Positions 13,080-27,067 of a stretch of 64,000 nucleotides of DNA are shown piece after piece. Location: positions 13,494,802-13,558,801 of the forward strand of contig NC_045148.1 in NCBI RefSeq assembly GCF_008831285.2, given 5' to 3'. Both the position numbers and the translations under genes were made by a program. Below the pieces are notes generated by a model. That model ran no database searches. It had not been told where the DNA came from and worked only from the letters and a program-made list of their open reading frames with translations. Position 1 is the first letter of the stretch. Every line of letters begins with the position of its first letter. This stretch comes from Nymphaea colorata. Taxonomy: Eukaryota; Streptophyta; Magnoliopsida; Nymphaeales; Nymphaeaceae.

Positions 13080-16000
13080 GAAATTCTGCTCTTCAGAAAC
13101 GCAAGTGCACCATTGTGGCTGTGTTCTGCGGGAGAGGTATCCATAAGAAAGCATATGAGGCTGAACGAGAGGGTTCAGTTTACAAATTTCCTGATCTTGT
13201 TTCTGCAGGGAACCTAGAGGTAAGTACTTTCGTTTTTATCTTCCTATTTCTGTAATTAAACTATGCGTGAGTCTTACAATTAGGTACCAGCTTCTTGTGC
13301 ATGTGTTTTACTAGTAAGTATATGAGCTATAATATTTTTGATCTTTGAAGAAATAGTAGTTCTAGCCTATTAAAGGGTTTACGTATCAGAGTTCACTTGA
13401 ATTTCCTAGTGTATCTTCAATACCGTTTCTTCCTTCTCTATTAAGAAACAAGTTGAAAATGCTGAGAGCTAGATTTTGTTCAAGTTGTTCTCCTTCTGTT
13501 CCCAATCTTCCTTTTCTACAATTGACTAATGTCAATGTGTTTTTCCAGTGTAAATTCTGCCTTGTGGTGAGATATAAACTATTGGAGAATTTGAACTAAA
13601 ACGTTTTTCAGATCTTAAATGCTTATCTTTTTTGATATGCTAGTCCATTAAATCTGTTCTACGGGAAAAATTTGGCCTCCTTCAAGGTTTTGAAATTCTA
13701 TTGTTGTTTATGCTGTCTCTATGGCTTAATGTATGCTTAAGCTTCAACTTTGATGGTGCTTATTGAGTAAATATTACAGGTTCATACCCTAAATAATCCC
13801 GGTATTGATGAATTTAGACACACTGTAAAATCGCTGGAGCCTGATTTTGTTTATCTGCAAGGAGCAAGGTCCAATGAAGAGGAGGAGATTGGTTCTCTAA
13901 CATGGGGAGATGTTGATTTATCAAATGCTGATGCAATAACTGACCTCTTCGCTTCAACGCTGCCAACAACTGTAGGTTCTCCTTTTCAGCGGTGCTACAT
14001 CACCCATATATGAAGTGTATCTCCAGTATCTTAAATCTTCATGGCGCATCAATATCTTCAAGTGCAATCTTGTTTGATATCCATCTCATGGCTCAACTAG
14101 ACACCTAGAGGGTCTCATGACAAAAGAGTATGAATTAAGATTCTGTGCTCATAGCCCTTGCCCCAGGAAAGGACAAAGTTTCATTTTCACAGTCTCTGCC
14201 TTTTGGATCTTATGTGCAACATTTGGATATGATCTACAGAATAGTGGCTTAATTAATTGTCTCAGCTTAGCAAGACATGCTTGTGAGATTGAAATGGAAA
14301 AGATACTAGTGTAGTTTTTTCTCTATGTTCTGAAATCTGTCTAACGTATTCAAATAGAGAATACCCACATACTGACAGAATTATACAGGTTGGAATTTGT
14401 GCTATTAGGTCGCATGATATTCTTTTTCTTAGGCCACTAACAAGTCTTCTTAGTTCACTTGTGGCTGATATAATCAGCTATAGCTGTCACTCTGGGCTGA
14501 GTGCTAAATCACTGAGTTTAAGGCATTGCCATGAAGCTCAATTAAGGTCTAAGAAGGGAGGCAGTTCATTTTTTTTGTCTCCAATTTCTGTATATATGAC
14601 AAGAATGTGGAGAGTAACTCTTCATCTATTACTTGTTCTAAGTGTTTGGGAATGTGATGCAGGTGTATTTAGAATTTCCAAATGGTGAGAAGTTGGCAGA
14701 GGCCCTTCAGTCGAAGGTACAAGTAAATTTTCATTTAGTGCTTTTACTTGTTCAATTTCTTTGATTCTTCAGATGTATTCCCTCGTTGTACATTTCTTTT
14801 GAAGGATTCCATTTTCTGTGAGAAAAGATTAAATATCTATCCTCTTTCCTGCAAGAGGATTGTTATGGTTCCTTTTAAAACATAAGGTCCTGATGCGGCT
14901 TATGGTTTTCTTTGATAGGGTATTCCATATGTCATCTATTGGAAAAATGGATTGTCATGTTATGCAGCATCTCACTTTTTCCATGCAATGGTTTCAGTTC
15001 TACAGAGGTACGTGTTCCCTTGCTTAGCAGTTGTTTTTTTTTTTTTTCAAAAATATTTTGGGACTGATGGTTTCTTTTTTCTCAAATGTGTGGTGGTGAC
15101 ACATTTGTTCTAAAAATGACAGTTCCACTTGCCATATCTGGGATGTCTTTCAGCTGGCTATTGCATCCTTCAGACTGTACTGTGTACAAAACAGTCGTGG
15201 GTCCACAAATAGCCAAAAGGTTAGGGCTAAGTTTGGTCCTCGGCTTCTTGGAGAGTCACCCAAGATTGCTACTAGAGATTTGAATGAGGGAGAGGGATCG
15301 CCTAGTGAACTTCCTGCTATCAAAATATATGAGGATGAAGTGACCGTGAGATTTCTTTTTTGTGGAGTTCCACGTGCACTGGTATGCAATGCAATATTAT
15401 TCATTCACAGTTTCTGCTGTATTTTGAATGTCAGGCTAGTACAATCAGTTAAGCTCACGTCTAGCACATCCTGAATGGATGTGTTTAGCTTCTGGAAATT
15501 ATCTTGTGGTTATATGGTGTTTATCTCTACCTTTATCCAGGACGGTGGCCATCCTGAATGGAGGTGTTTAGCATGTCTTTCTGTTGTTGATTGCTCATCA
15601 ACTTATGCTTTTACCTGTAAAAGAGTTCATAAATTTTTTGTCTCCTTGATTTGGGAGGCCCTTAAATTGCACAAAAGCTTAGATGATCCGAAATCCACTT
15701 TTACTAGATAAAGCTTGTAAATCACATCTATAAGGCTGTCTAAACCATCCAAAATTTTCATTATAGGAATGCGTATACTTATAAGTTTATTCCCTTGCAG
15801 GATGCATCTTTGCTGGGTTCTTTAGAAGATGGTCTCAAGGCTCTTCTTAATATTGAGGTGAGCTGGTTATAGACATTCTTGCTCTAACTTTCACTTAGGT
15901 TCCAATATTGCTTGGTGATATGCTTGGATGTATGTACCACTAGTCTACACATTCTGGTGACTGTCCACCCCTGGAGTCTGGTCATGCTAGACATGATGTG

Positions 16001-19000
16001 GTGGTTTAATCCCATGCTCTCTTTGCAGCCTTTCCCTAAGCAGTTTCTGTTGGAACTGTATGCATAGGTGGATTAGCTATGGTTGCAAGTTCAACTGGCT
16101 CCCCTCAACAATCATTGAGTTGTATAAACCTTTTGGGGTTACCAACATCTACACCAGGAACTTTTAAATCCAGTTTTATCTGGCCAGGCTGGTCTCAGTG
16201 GATACTGATGGGAAGTCGTATGGGAAACACTATGTTTGGATGTTTAATTGTGTGTGTCACATGTAATTCCTACACAATTCATTTTATATACATTAATCAT
16301 GGTTGAGATTCATGATTTTGTTGAGGATATGGTTTGCTTAATCAAGTTTATGGTATCACTATGACTAGTAAAAGGGTGTTGGATTTACTCCATTCGAGAA
16401 AAGGGACAGTGGAATATTATGCTGTATTTTGCATCTATTTAGGCTAACTAGTATAAATGATATCTGTTTTATTTAGTGTTTTAGCTTTTAATTTATATTA
16501 TTATTATTATTTTTATCTTGTGCTTGTTTCTTGTATGTTTGGTTTTAACTTTCAACTTGTCTTATGCTTAATGCCTCAGATACGTGGGAGCAAACTGCAG
16601 AACAGAGTGAGGTGACTTTTTGCTTCTCTACTGCATACTTTTACATCTTGACATCATGCACTAATAATTAATGTCACTGAAAACTTTAGAATGGATAAAC
16701 CTCCACACGGAGGTTGGCTTATTTCTCTCTATATTCTCATAAGAAAGATGCAGGCACCATTGGGCGATGTGCCAAATGGAGAGCTCTAGAGTGCTTAAGC
16801 ATAGGAACTAATTTTGAACCTTTTTTTTTAATATACTGAAGGTATTGTTAGTTTTCCATTAAACAAGTTATCTCCATGAACCACTTATCTTATACCTGTT
16901 TTGGATCTTCAATATAGTTGTCTTACTAGTATTGAGCTTTCTGAAAATTTGTGATTGTAAGTATGGGCATAATTTTCTCTGATAGAATAGAATTTATGTT
17001 GGCGTGCTTGGTGAATATTCTAGCTTGAATTATATATATTGTTTATTCTGGTTCACTGTCTTAATGCAGGGGCAGTATTGCTAACTTGTGCATTTAGTAA
17101 CGTCCAGAAATTGAATGGCTTAGCTTTGACCTTCTGTGGAATGCTGTGGTTTTTTATTAACGTTAAGCTGTAGTTTTGCATAGTTGTGTGCTTTTTCTGT
17201 TCCTTGAACATCGATATTGTCCTTAACTCCTTATCTCAGCTTGTGGTATTGCTATGACAAGATAGTGTTCTTTTACCCTTTCTCTTCCACCCTAGCATGA
17301 TAGGACCTATTACAGCTGTTTCTCTGGTTGAATGCTTGCTAGCCAATACCTTCGAACCACTTTTCTGATATACATATTTTTCACTCTCAGTTCATAGGCT
17401 AAGCCTTTGAGTTACCTGTTAGCAATTTCTGATGGTTTAGGTTTTGATTTACCCAAACACGCAAATTGGAAGTCAAGAACTGGTTGGTCAAGGCCTTAAG
17501 AAAGGCGTACAGGACTAGTCAGTCCAAGTCAGTTGACTATTCCCCATACACACAAATATGTATATGTGTGTGTGTGTGTGGAGAACCAGAAATGGAAACG
17601 TGTGGTGTGGCATATCTGACTTACGTTATCTAGCAAAACCAAAGTTAGAAAAGCAAAACTAGCTACATGTAGAGAGGATGGGTGCGACTCACTTATTAGT
17701 AGGTGGATTAGTCATCCAACCAGTCACTGATGAAATAGTGACTAGGCAGTGGTTTCATACCAGGGATAGCACACAAGAATCTCCCACAAGGCTAAAGGCA
17801 TTAAGAACGTCAGTTGGGATAAAATTTGGAAAAAATGTAAGGTGGCCTGAAATTTGTGCTTCAGCTCATTCCCTCATGGAAGCAGTCAGAAGTCAGATGT
17901 CAGACTTAAATGGTAAATAATACAAAACACCAATAAAAAAACATAACTAGTTGAGCTTCTAGTTCGTTTCCTTTCTTGAGAAACTGTTTCCAAAATGCAG
18001 TTTTTGACAGTTTCTGGTAGTTCTTGAGCATTCCATGGCAGCAGCACTATCAACGTGCTCATCATCTCGGCTTTCTAGCACTCGTGCGTTTTGAATGTGC
18101 TTTGTCAACATCCAACTCTGATAATTTATTTGTTTTTTTTTTCTATATTTTGTCGACAGTGCTCCTCCTCCTCCTCTTGCTGCTGGAACTCTTTCTCGTG
18201 GGGTTATCACAATGCGATGTGATATGTCCACTTGTGGTTCTGCTCACATATCACTCCTAGTGTCGGGTAGCGCTCAGACTTGTTTTGATGATCAAGTACT
18301 TCTTCCTCTACCTTAAATTTTATTTTTGATTAATCTTTTTTTACAAATTGTTTTTCAATTTCTGTTGTAAGACTTTTCAGATATTGAGTTTTAATAAGGT
18401 GGTGTATTTTCCTATCAGCTGCTGGAGAGCCATATTAAGAGTGAGCTTATTGAGAAAGGTCAGCTGGTTCATGCGGTGCCCCACAGTGATGGAGCAAAGG
18501 CATTGTTATGTGATCCCCGTAGATCTACATCAGTTGCATGTGGAGCCAATGTTTTTGAAGTTTGTGTGAAATTATCGTCATGGGCTGCCCAGGTTGCCTT
18601 CTTTCCTAGCTTTTTTGAGTATTGTTGCTGCTATTACTTCTGTAGCAGTTACTGTTTTTATTTCTCTGTTTGCTGGTCACCTGTTGCTTTATTGAAGAGA
18701 ACCTCTGGGAATCAGGATACCTTTCTCAGGTGGTGCAATGGATGAGGTGTTATCTTTGTCTACCTATGCCATACACATCTGCCACGAAACTTATGTACTG
18801 AAATGAATTTTCCAATTGCATAGCATAATCTTGGAAGGAGATTTAATGTTGTTGCTTGAAGAGGTGAAGTAATAATATTGACTAGCCGAATAGTTTTTTG
18901 GCACCGTGGCTTGCAGGTAGATTCTATATAGTACGTAAGTAAAGAGTAGTTCAGAGTTTCATGTTTTTGTACAACTGCATGCTTCTTTTTAAAAGCAGGG

Positions 19001-22000
19001 CATGTGTGATTTCATATTTACTTTTTTCTTGTGTGGAAATTGGTCTACTTTTCTTGAAACCTGTGTTTGTTAGACTTTCTTTACCTGAGACTGCGTGATT
19101 ATGATGGTCGGTATGTCTTGTGAGGCATTGAATAGGTTTGCTGTTACCTGAGGATCTGGTGGTTTAGGTTTCTTGTATTGATGACGCCATGTGAACTAAA
19201 AAGTTATTTTGTTAATTTCTATCCAGGTTTTAAAGCAGGTTGCTCCTGAATTTTCTTACCGCAGCTTGGTTGCACTTGGCATTGCAAGTGTTCAGGGTTT
19301 AGCTGTTGCTTCTTTTGGGGAAGACGATGCTGACCGGTTTCTATTCTTCTGTAATGACAAATCCAAGGATACTGTGGCACTAGACTGCTATGTGGAGATG
19401 CCAAACTGGCTAAGACCTCCTGCACCTTGTCGGAAAAGGCCTTCTTTGCTACGAGTCTTGAGGCCTTCCATGAATGGTAATCCAGTTGATAATGAGGCTT
19501 CTAGAGCTACAGGTACTGACCTGGACCAGGATGTCCGTGTGGACATTGAGGCATCAGAGAACAGGTGTATTGCCTTGATGCCTAGTAAACAGAGACTAAA
19601 AGTTCCTGCAATGAGGCCTGTTCCACGGACAAAGAAAAATAAACTGTTACCCTTTTCTGGTGCTTCTGAAGTTGAGCCACAAGGAAATTCTACTTCAAAC
19701 TTTCCCACTGTACCCCCCTTGAAGCTCAATAATGTATCATCTGCTCCTGTCCATCGGAAGTCCTCAAACTCTTTCCAGGCACAGCAAGTTATTTCATTGA
19801 ATCCCTTGCCACTCAAGAAACATGGATGCAATAGATCTCCCATACACGAGTGCTCTGAGGTATTAAATCCAGTGTGTGACAATTTGCTAAAAATTGTAGA
19901 TCCTTCCATGTATTAAGGTGTCTTTACTCAATTATAAGCTTGGGATTTGGATGATGCAAATAAATAAATGGTTATTTGACTAGTAACTAAGATTTGGCTG
20001 GGTTATGGCTGTGTTTAACTGAATGTGTTGGCGGGTAACTGTCTGTTCCATATAAAAAATGACTGAATTAGCTGGAGACCTGGGCTGGAGGGTTTTCCAT
20101 GTATTTCTTTATCATTCTTTTCTGTAACTCCTAAGCAATTGAGTTTTATGGTATGGTCTAATATGATGGTCCATGAATTGTTTGTAATTTTTTATTGCTG
20201 CACAAACTGCAACATCTTTTCTATTGGAGAGAGCGAGTCTGTTGGTGATATTTTTGTGAACGTTAGGATTTACATAAGCAGGGGTATTTGTGTGACTTGT
20301 TTAGTTACTTCCTGCAGTGTGGTTAGTACATTGAAGAGAAGCTGTTGAATTGGCTTTAGTTTTTAATTAGTTTCATTTCTCATTTCTTAGACCTAGTGGC
20401 ATCTAGTTAAGGTTTTTGTTATCAGAAAATTAAATTAATATTTGTCATTTGGCTAATTTTGCTGTCTTCCCATTGTCTGGACTTTTTGCACATTGGATCA
20501 TCTAGAATTTCAACTCTGTGCCACATTTTGGCAGGAAGAATTTTTGAGGGATGTTATGCAATTTCTGATTCTTCGTGGGCATACTCGACTTGTTCCCGCT
20601 GGTGGACTTGCTGAATTTCCTGAAGTCATACTTAATGCCAAACGCCTGGACCTTTACAATCTGTATAGAGAGGTGAAGTATCTATTTTCTGATTTGTGCA
20701 ACTCATTTCAGCCACTTAGTCAATTCTTTCCCATTACCATGGATCTGTTTTCGTTTTTATGTATTGGACGATGATGATGATTGATTTTTTCTTGGTATTT
20801 TCTCTTTGTGGAAAAGATAACCCATTTCTCTTTAATTTTTTTACATTGACCATGCTAGTTGTAGATCCGATATGTAAATATTCGGCTTTTTGTGGATGAG
20901 TTTCTTTATCATAAGGAAGGAGAATAGCATTTCTATGTTAATAACTAGTCTAAGACTTGGTGCTCAAACTGGAAACAAGATTGTTGCTTTTGTCTCAAGG
21001 ACTGACATTTCTTTTGGAGTATGAGTATCATTTAGCCTATGTGACAATCATGTTTAGCAAAAATGACTTAAAGTGGCTATATGGATTTTCTACGGTAATA
21101 TATTTGACCAAAGTAATGCATTTTACACTTCTACTTTGATATTGATATCATCACGTGTGAATAGGTTGTCTCAAGGGGAGGCTTTAATGTTGGGAACGGC
21201 ATTAACTGGAAAGGACAAGTCTTCTCAAAGATGCGGAATCATACCACGACTAACCGAATGACTGTATGTTATGCTTCCTTCAATTGCTGGAAAGAGAAAA
21301 GGGCAAAAGAAGATTCCTGTATACCTAACTTTTTTTTCTACTATATACTATGAAGTTTTAGATTTACTGGAGCTGATTAGGTGATAAGAGTTTCTGTCGT
21401 CGAGTACACCAATTAGACACATTGTCTATTATGTGCCTTTGCACTTTGGTCTTCACTAATTACTTGGTTGAAGATCAACAGATCCCTAGGTTTCTGTAAT
21501 TTGGACGTCTCTGGAGTCTTGAAAACATTATATGAATGGCAGTTCTGAAATTTATTTAGATCTAAGAGTTTCTGCCCGAAGGTGGGAACATTATATGTGC
21601 TTAATCCCCCATGTGTGTTGTTTTTATGCAGGGTGTTGGGAATACACTAAAAAGGCATTATGAGACATATTTGCTTGAGTACGAGCTTGCACATGAGGAT
21701 GTTGACGGAGAGTGCTGCTTACTCTGTGGAAGGTATGATGATATTTTTCTTATTCAAGAAGGATTATGATGAACACGCATTCTTATATTAAGAGCATGGA
21801 AATGTTGTGAAGTACAGCACAAATTGATTGACCTAGGAGCTATTAAACATTGTTTTGTGCTTTTGAAGTATTTCAAGCATGTATGCTGTCTGTTTTGCAG
21901 TAGTGCAGCTGGTGACTGGGTCAATTGTGGAACATGCGGTGAGTGGGCACATTTTGGCTGTGACAGACGGCAAGGTTTAGGTGCATTCAAGGTGACAATC

Positions 22001-22212
22001 TACATTCCGTCCTTTATAAATAGAATGCCAGTATGCTTCTTGGTTCTATTATAGATAAAAATGCTAGTTTCTTCTGGATTCTGATTTGTTCATCTGTGTA
22101 GGACTATGCAAAAACAGATGGACTGGAGTACATTTGCCCCCGATGCAGCCTGACCAATTTTCGCTCGCAATCAGGGCGTAAGCTTCAGAAAACTGCGGAT
22201 GCATACTCGTAG
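13064..22212 (+). CDS. ARID4: ARID and PHD finger chromatin protein, ARID4-like
   Basis: Fifteen exons join in consistent phase to encode 773 residues: 13064-13219, 13780-13971, 14663-14716, 14919-15007, 15123-15381, 15801-15857, 16580-16611, 18160-18295, 18419-18592, 19227-19859, 20535-20672, 21165-21263, 21632-21732, 21901-21991 and 22102-22212. All introns are GT-AG; the shortest coding exon is 32 nt. The ARID/BRIGHT DNA-binding domain covers about residues 595-700 ('EEFLRDVMQFL', 'YNLYREVVSRGGF', 'GNTLKRHYETYLLEYE'). A PHD finger follows at about 700-753, with Cys702 and Cys705, 'WVNCGTCGEWAHFGC' and a final 'CPRC'. The N-terminal half, including 'EPDFVYLQG', 'PYVIYWKNG' and 'LPAIKIYEDEV', matches what I remember of Arabidopsis ARID4. 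In Arabidopsis, ARID2/3/4 are subunits of the nuclear PEAT complex (PWWP, EPCR, ARID, TRB) that acts in heterochromatin silencing. No frameshift or internal stop was seen, so the gene looks intact. Confidence 0.95.
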
Positions 22213-24931
22213 GCGGTGATGTTGCCTAGCTCAAAAATTTTCGTTGCATAACCACGTCCAATTCTTTCCGTTATGTGAGAGGCTCCGGTTTTGGTCCAGT
22301 TCATATTGTATCATAAAAATTATATTTTAATAATCATATTCACCATCATATAGGTAGTTTCCTTGTGCAAATGTGTAAAGTGAAACTTGTGCAATTCTGG
22401 GAGTATTCCCTATGTGCCTTTTATTCAAGCAATCTTTTCAAATTTTCTTGCTATTGTTTGTGTGGGTGTGGAGAGAGAAGGAGAGCATTCATAGCTGGGA
22501 GCATGTGTGCGCGTTCATTAAGCTAAATTTGTCCAGTGCGGTTTCTAAGTTGGTAGTGATTCAAGTCAAGGTCCTAGTAGGTTCGAACATGATGTATTGA
22601 AATCTGACTATACACCGTTTTGGTGTGTCGCTAAGGACTAATACCCAGTGGAATCAGATTGCAGAACTTTTCTAGAAGAATCTACTCGAGCCTTCCTTAT
22701 TTGGTCAGGATCCCCTCTACTGCTGATTTTTGTCTCACCGTTGGTCTCTCATGAATAGGTGCAGAAGGAAGCCTGTAAAATTAAATGCACATTCAAGCAA
22801 TTCAGTACAACCTAATATTTTCTCACAGCTTCTCTCTCGTGTCATCAACAGGGTCAGGTATTAAGCGGCTTTCCGATTTCTAATAAGATCTTAAGTGCAC
22901 TTTCACGTTTTAAATAATTAATACCTGTATTTCAGTTTAGAAAATGGCAGTTCCAAGATTATTGCGGCTTATTAAAAGGATGGGACACATTCTTTACTGT
23001 ACCAGTGTGAACGGTGAAGAAACTGAGGATTTTTTTTTTTTGAAATTGCGACCCTTTTGCATCGCAAAGTATTCTACAAGACACCTATTCAGTAAAAAGA
23101 TCTGGCCAAAAAAGCCCGACATGGCGATGCTGAAAATGAGCTATGTAAAAGGCTGTTGATCTTCTCACTGCTGTAAAGCATTACATCTCGCTTCTGTGCT
23201 TTGTTATGGCAATTGGTATAGTGAAATATCTAGGAGGCCATACATGTTAATTTTGATTGTGGAAATGGTGCTTGAGCCAGATCCCTGAAGGTTCAGGTGC
23301 TGACATCACATGCGTGTACCCATGCAAACCCAACAAATTTACAAGGACGCAAGAGCAACAACAGGGTAAAACAGAGCGAACGAGGACCCTAGCCCGAAAT
23401 TGGAAATATTTAAATAGCAAGAGTTAAGCTAGCGACGAATGAGATAGTGAGGCGGAACTTGCTACTGTATCAAGAGATGATATGTACTGTTTGTACATAA
23501 AATATAACTGGAAGTTTGAATTCTAAGTTGTTTTCTTTCAATGAAATCATGTGGACATATTGAACATGTGAAACAGGTGTTCTCGGTCACATATGGCAAT
23601 ATGATCGTGCGACCTGCAAGCAATACATATATGTATGTATCTGTTAGTGTAATATAGTGGTTTAGCCTGCAAATATATATATAAAAAAAAAGTGAATTCA
23701 TCGTGCCCTAGATCACAATTCATTTTAATAAGTTAACAATATTCAAATTTTCAACACATGAAGCTATTGAATGTACTGGACTGAGCCTTCTCACTAAGCT
23801 CCATAATTGAATTAAGCCTCTTTCCTGGGGATTTCTATTTGCTGGCAGTAAACATAAACATCTGTATAGTGATCTTTCCCTCCTGTATGTATTTACCAAA
23901 TTTGACCAGCTGCTTTCTCATATATGCATGCCCCATTAGTCGAATCACTCTGGCCTTAGACAATATTCTAAAGTTGCAAGACTAACACACCATCTTTGAA
24001 TCCAATCAAAAGTTCATAAGGACAACAATAGATTAGATACATTTATGGGTATAAAATCATGCATCTCCGAGGAGTCCTGCAATCTAGAAATAGAGATCAT
24101 TCTCCATTACCATTTTGGTCAATTTATCTATAAGCGCAAAATACATGTTATGTCTCATGTACCATGGCAAGCCCCAACTCAGAATTATGAGTTTATGCAG
24201 ACAATGAAGATATACATTCGCGGTACATATCACCAAGAGTTAGAGAGTTGACTTGGCTTCTCAAAGATGTCCATCTGACTAAAATAATTTCGGCCCTCCA
24301 ACCTGGTTGGCAAGTCTACATGACTTACGAGGGGCATATTTTAATTCACAAGACATCACGTTGATCTAATAAAGGCGACGTTTCAAATAAAAAAAATATA
24401 TAAAATGCTAACAACTCACAATATAATTAACGCATCTCAGTTTATGGATATATCAGTTTACAAAACCGTGTCTTGCTATTAACTAGCATTTATTGGTCTT
24501 GTTCATTCCATCTCAGCTTACATATCACACAATGCATGATGCAATGGGTTTGTGTCAGCAAACGATCTTGACATGGGTGTGTGCCTTTCCGGTGTTTTGA
24601 GGTACATTGTGGCTTACAAACGGTCATCTTTACTCATATGATTATATGGAGGCTTGTGACGCTGCATGTTATAACGCTACTCTACCAATGCCATTTATCT
24701 CAACAATGAACGGACAACCAATTTTTCATTGACTCTTATACTTCCATATGATATGGTGTCATGCATCATGTATGTCAAGTCATCCTTTAAAAATATTTAT
24801 CCCACCTTGCTCCTGGAAGCCTGATGAATTGGAGTGCCCATTCCACCCTAACCTGCATTGTGAAGGAGATGCATCCCAAGATCATGATCATGCAGATGCT
24901 TCTGATAATTCTCCTCTCCCCTTTTTATGTT
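22213..24931. other. Downstream region of the ARID4-like gene, then intergenic DNA
   Basis: The first few hundred bases are probably the 3' untranslated region of the ARID4-like gene. The rest is AT-rich, with a T10 run near 23031 and no frame, splice pattern or repeat I can assign. I see no RNA gene. Confidence 0.4.
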
Positions 24932-24994
24932 ACTTGCGAATGCGGCTTCAGATTCTGCTACAATTGTGGATCACAATGTCCGTAGCACATATAA
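24932..24994 (+). pseudogene. RING2 relic of an RBR ubiquitin ligase gene
   Basis: One frame reads 'TCECGFRFCYNCGSQCP' and then a stop (TAG 24992-24994). This matches the C-terminal RING2 half of the two RBR genes in this window ('RCGFIFCYNCGS', 'RCGYQFCYRCGS'). Unlike them, the segment shows no intron at the 'ITC|RCG' boundary and I find no RING1 or IBR sequence upstream. The open frame just upstream (24748 onward) is in a different phase and carries 'ECPFHPNLHCEGD', which I cannot relate to RBR proteins. It is most simply a degraded fragment of a third family copy. Confidence 0.5.
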
Positions 24995-26757
24995 TTATTG
25001 TGGTTCTGTCAGTGTTATCCCTTACAAGCAATCTGTTCTCTCTACTTGTTTCCTGTAAAGAAGCAGGCAAGCTGGGGCTTGGTAGACTTCGGTCAGATTT
25101 AAAATAATCATCAACTTCTGAGATCGTTTGACCTGCATGCAGGATGAACTTAAACTTGGTGCATATTTCTTTTCTTTGGTTTATAATTCCAAAATGCAGC
25201 TGAATTAAAGCATTGATTTAATTCACTTAAAGTGATGATGACCCAGCGCGTGGAGTTTGCGAAAGCACTTGCTGAGCATATCCTCCCCACAAAAAAAAAA
25301 AAAAAAAAGAGCTTGCTTGTCTTGGGAAACTAGAAACAAAGCAGGTTTTAGATAAGAATGTCTTTCTTAGACACAGGAACTAAGTAGAGTTTTGGTTTTT
25401 GGGCACTGTTTGTTATGGAAAGGGTCCTTTTAAAAGTTACAACTCGGAGATGTTACGGTTACTTACCTACGTATCCTTTTTGCTGATTTGATTCGATCGG
25501 AAAACCTTTACTATGAAAATTTTATTCTCCAAACAGCTACGAATCTCTCTCTCAACCAACTCTGTCTGGCTTCATTTTCCTATTTCTGTACCTTGCGCCC
25601 GCTCCTAGCTTCTTGTAGGATGTGGCTTTCTTGTGTATTATGCGGTTTCTTTTCTCTTCTTCTTTTTTGTATGTAGGAGACTTTTTGTTTTCAAATTTTG
25701 GTATGCATTCCTATTTTATCTCTCTCCCTCTCTGTGTGCACCTTACACTCTTTTTCTTTTTTTTTTTAAACTACATAAACGTTATATTTCTCACCGCATG
25801 CATCTATAACTATTTGTCACGCCTTTTGTAAGCATTAGTAAAATGATATCGAAAACAATAAATTTTTATATTGTGCCTCAGTAATTCATCACCACTCTTG
25901 TTGGATAAAACACTTTAGACATTGGCTACGCTGGCATTTGTCAAATTGGATGATGGCAATATTGGACCGCACTAACACATTTCCCTACTCACTTTAGGAC
26001 TATATATAAATTTTCAGCTTCCAATTTTTCAAAGGTTGTTTTGTTTGACCATATAATCGAGTTCTTCGTTCAAAAACCACATAAGTTGCTCGCGCCTTTG
26101 TGATTTATCTCTAGAAAATTGACGATACAGCTTATGTGTGATCTCTTTCTCTCTCCACGTATTCTTTTAATTTATTCCAACTCGACGGACGTACAAATGC
26201 GTTCTGCCATGTATCCTGTAAAAGAAATCATGTGCGTTTACCATTTAGTATTTATGAAAGAAGACATGCAAATTCATCGTATATCAACTGCGACGAATGT
26301 ATCTATGATTCTTTATGCTAGGATTTGTATGATATGAAGCGACATGAAAGTAAGTACGTACTTGGGAAACTAACACATATATTTGTTTAGCTATTCTCAC
26401 TCAACAACAAAAATGTGGAGGCTTGTGCCCCACAAATGTGTATGAAAGCTTAAAAAAGAGGAAGCTATGTTGTAGAATATGGGTTTGGAAGAATGAGACG
26501 ACGCCATCACAACTCGGATTGGTCACCCCATTCGTCCATGTACATGCGGAACGGAAGGCAGAAAAGCGCAAATCGAGAGATAACGCTTTGGAAACAGAAG
26601 GCATTTCCCTTTCTTTCTTAATAACGAACGTCGTTATCCATTTTATTCATCAAAGCTGCGGAGCCGGCGACGTTAGCGTTTAATAGCTCTTGCTTTCCAA
26701 ACGAAAACAGCGAATTCCAATCGTCCCTCCCCTCTGGCTACGTGTGCGGATAAGAAA
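24995..26757. other. Intergenic DNA
   Basis: AT-rich sequence with a poly-A run at 25290-25308 and pyrimidine-rich patches near 25540-25760. No gene, RNA gene or repeat that I can support. Composition begins to change at about 26.4 kb, ahead of the putative leader exon. Confidence 0.4.
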
Positions 26758-27067
26758 ATTTTCTTTTCTTCATCTCTCGTCTTGTCCACAATACCTTCAA
26801 ACCTTCCTTCTAAAACAAGGAAAAAAAGTAAAATAAAAAAATCTAAAAAAATATATTTTTATTTTTTAAAAACCCCAAAACCCACCTTCCCACTCACTCT
26901 CATCTTTTTCCTTCTCTCCTCTCACCACGTTCTTCCTCTGCTTCTTCCTTCCTTCCTCCTCTCTCTCTCTCTCTCTCTCACCAGAGCGCCAACAGTGTTG
27001 CATCAGTAGGAGTTGGGTTCTGCATCCAGCCACCGGCAACGACAGAGTCACGGGGTATCCGCCAGCG
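26758..27067 (+). promoter_or_regulatory. Putative promoter and non-coding leader exon of the micro-exon gene
   Basis: A pyrimidine-rich stretch, including (CT)n at about 26958-26979, is followed by a GC-richer segment without ATG that ends at a donor-like 'cagcg|gtaaatg' (GT at 27068). A second (CT)n run lies at 27120-27143 inside the proposed intron. This resembles a plant leader exon followed by a leader intron of about 1.2 kb running to the coding exons that begin near 28.27 kb. No transcript evidence is available; the link is inferred from orientation and signals. Confidence 0.25.

Noticed and set aside
19388-19909. 173-codon minus-strand frame
   Set aside because: It is the antisense shadow of the large 633-nt exon of the ARID4-like gene.
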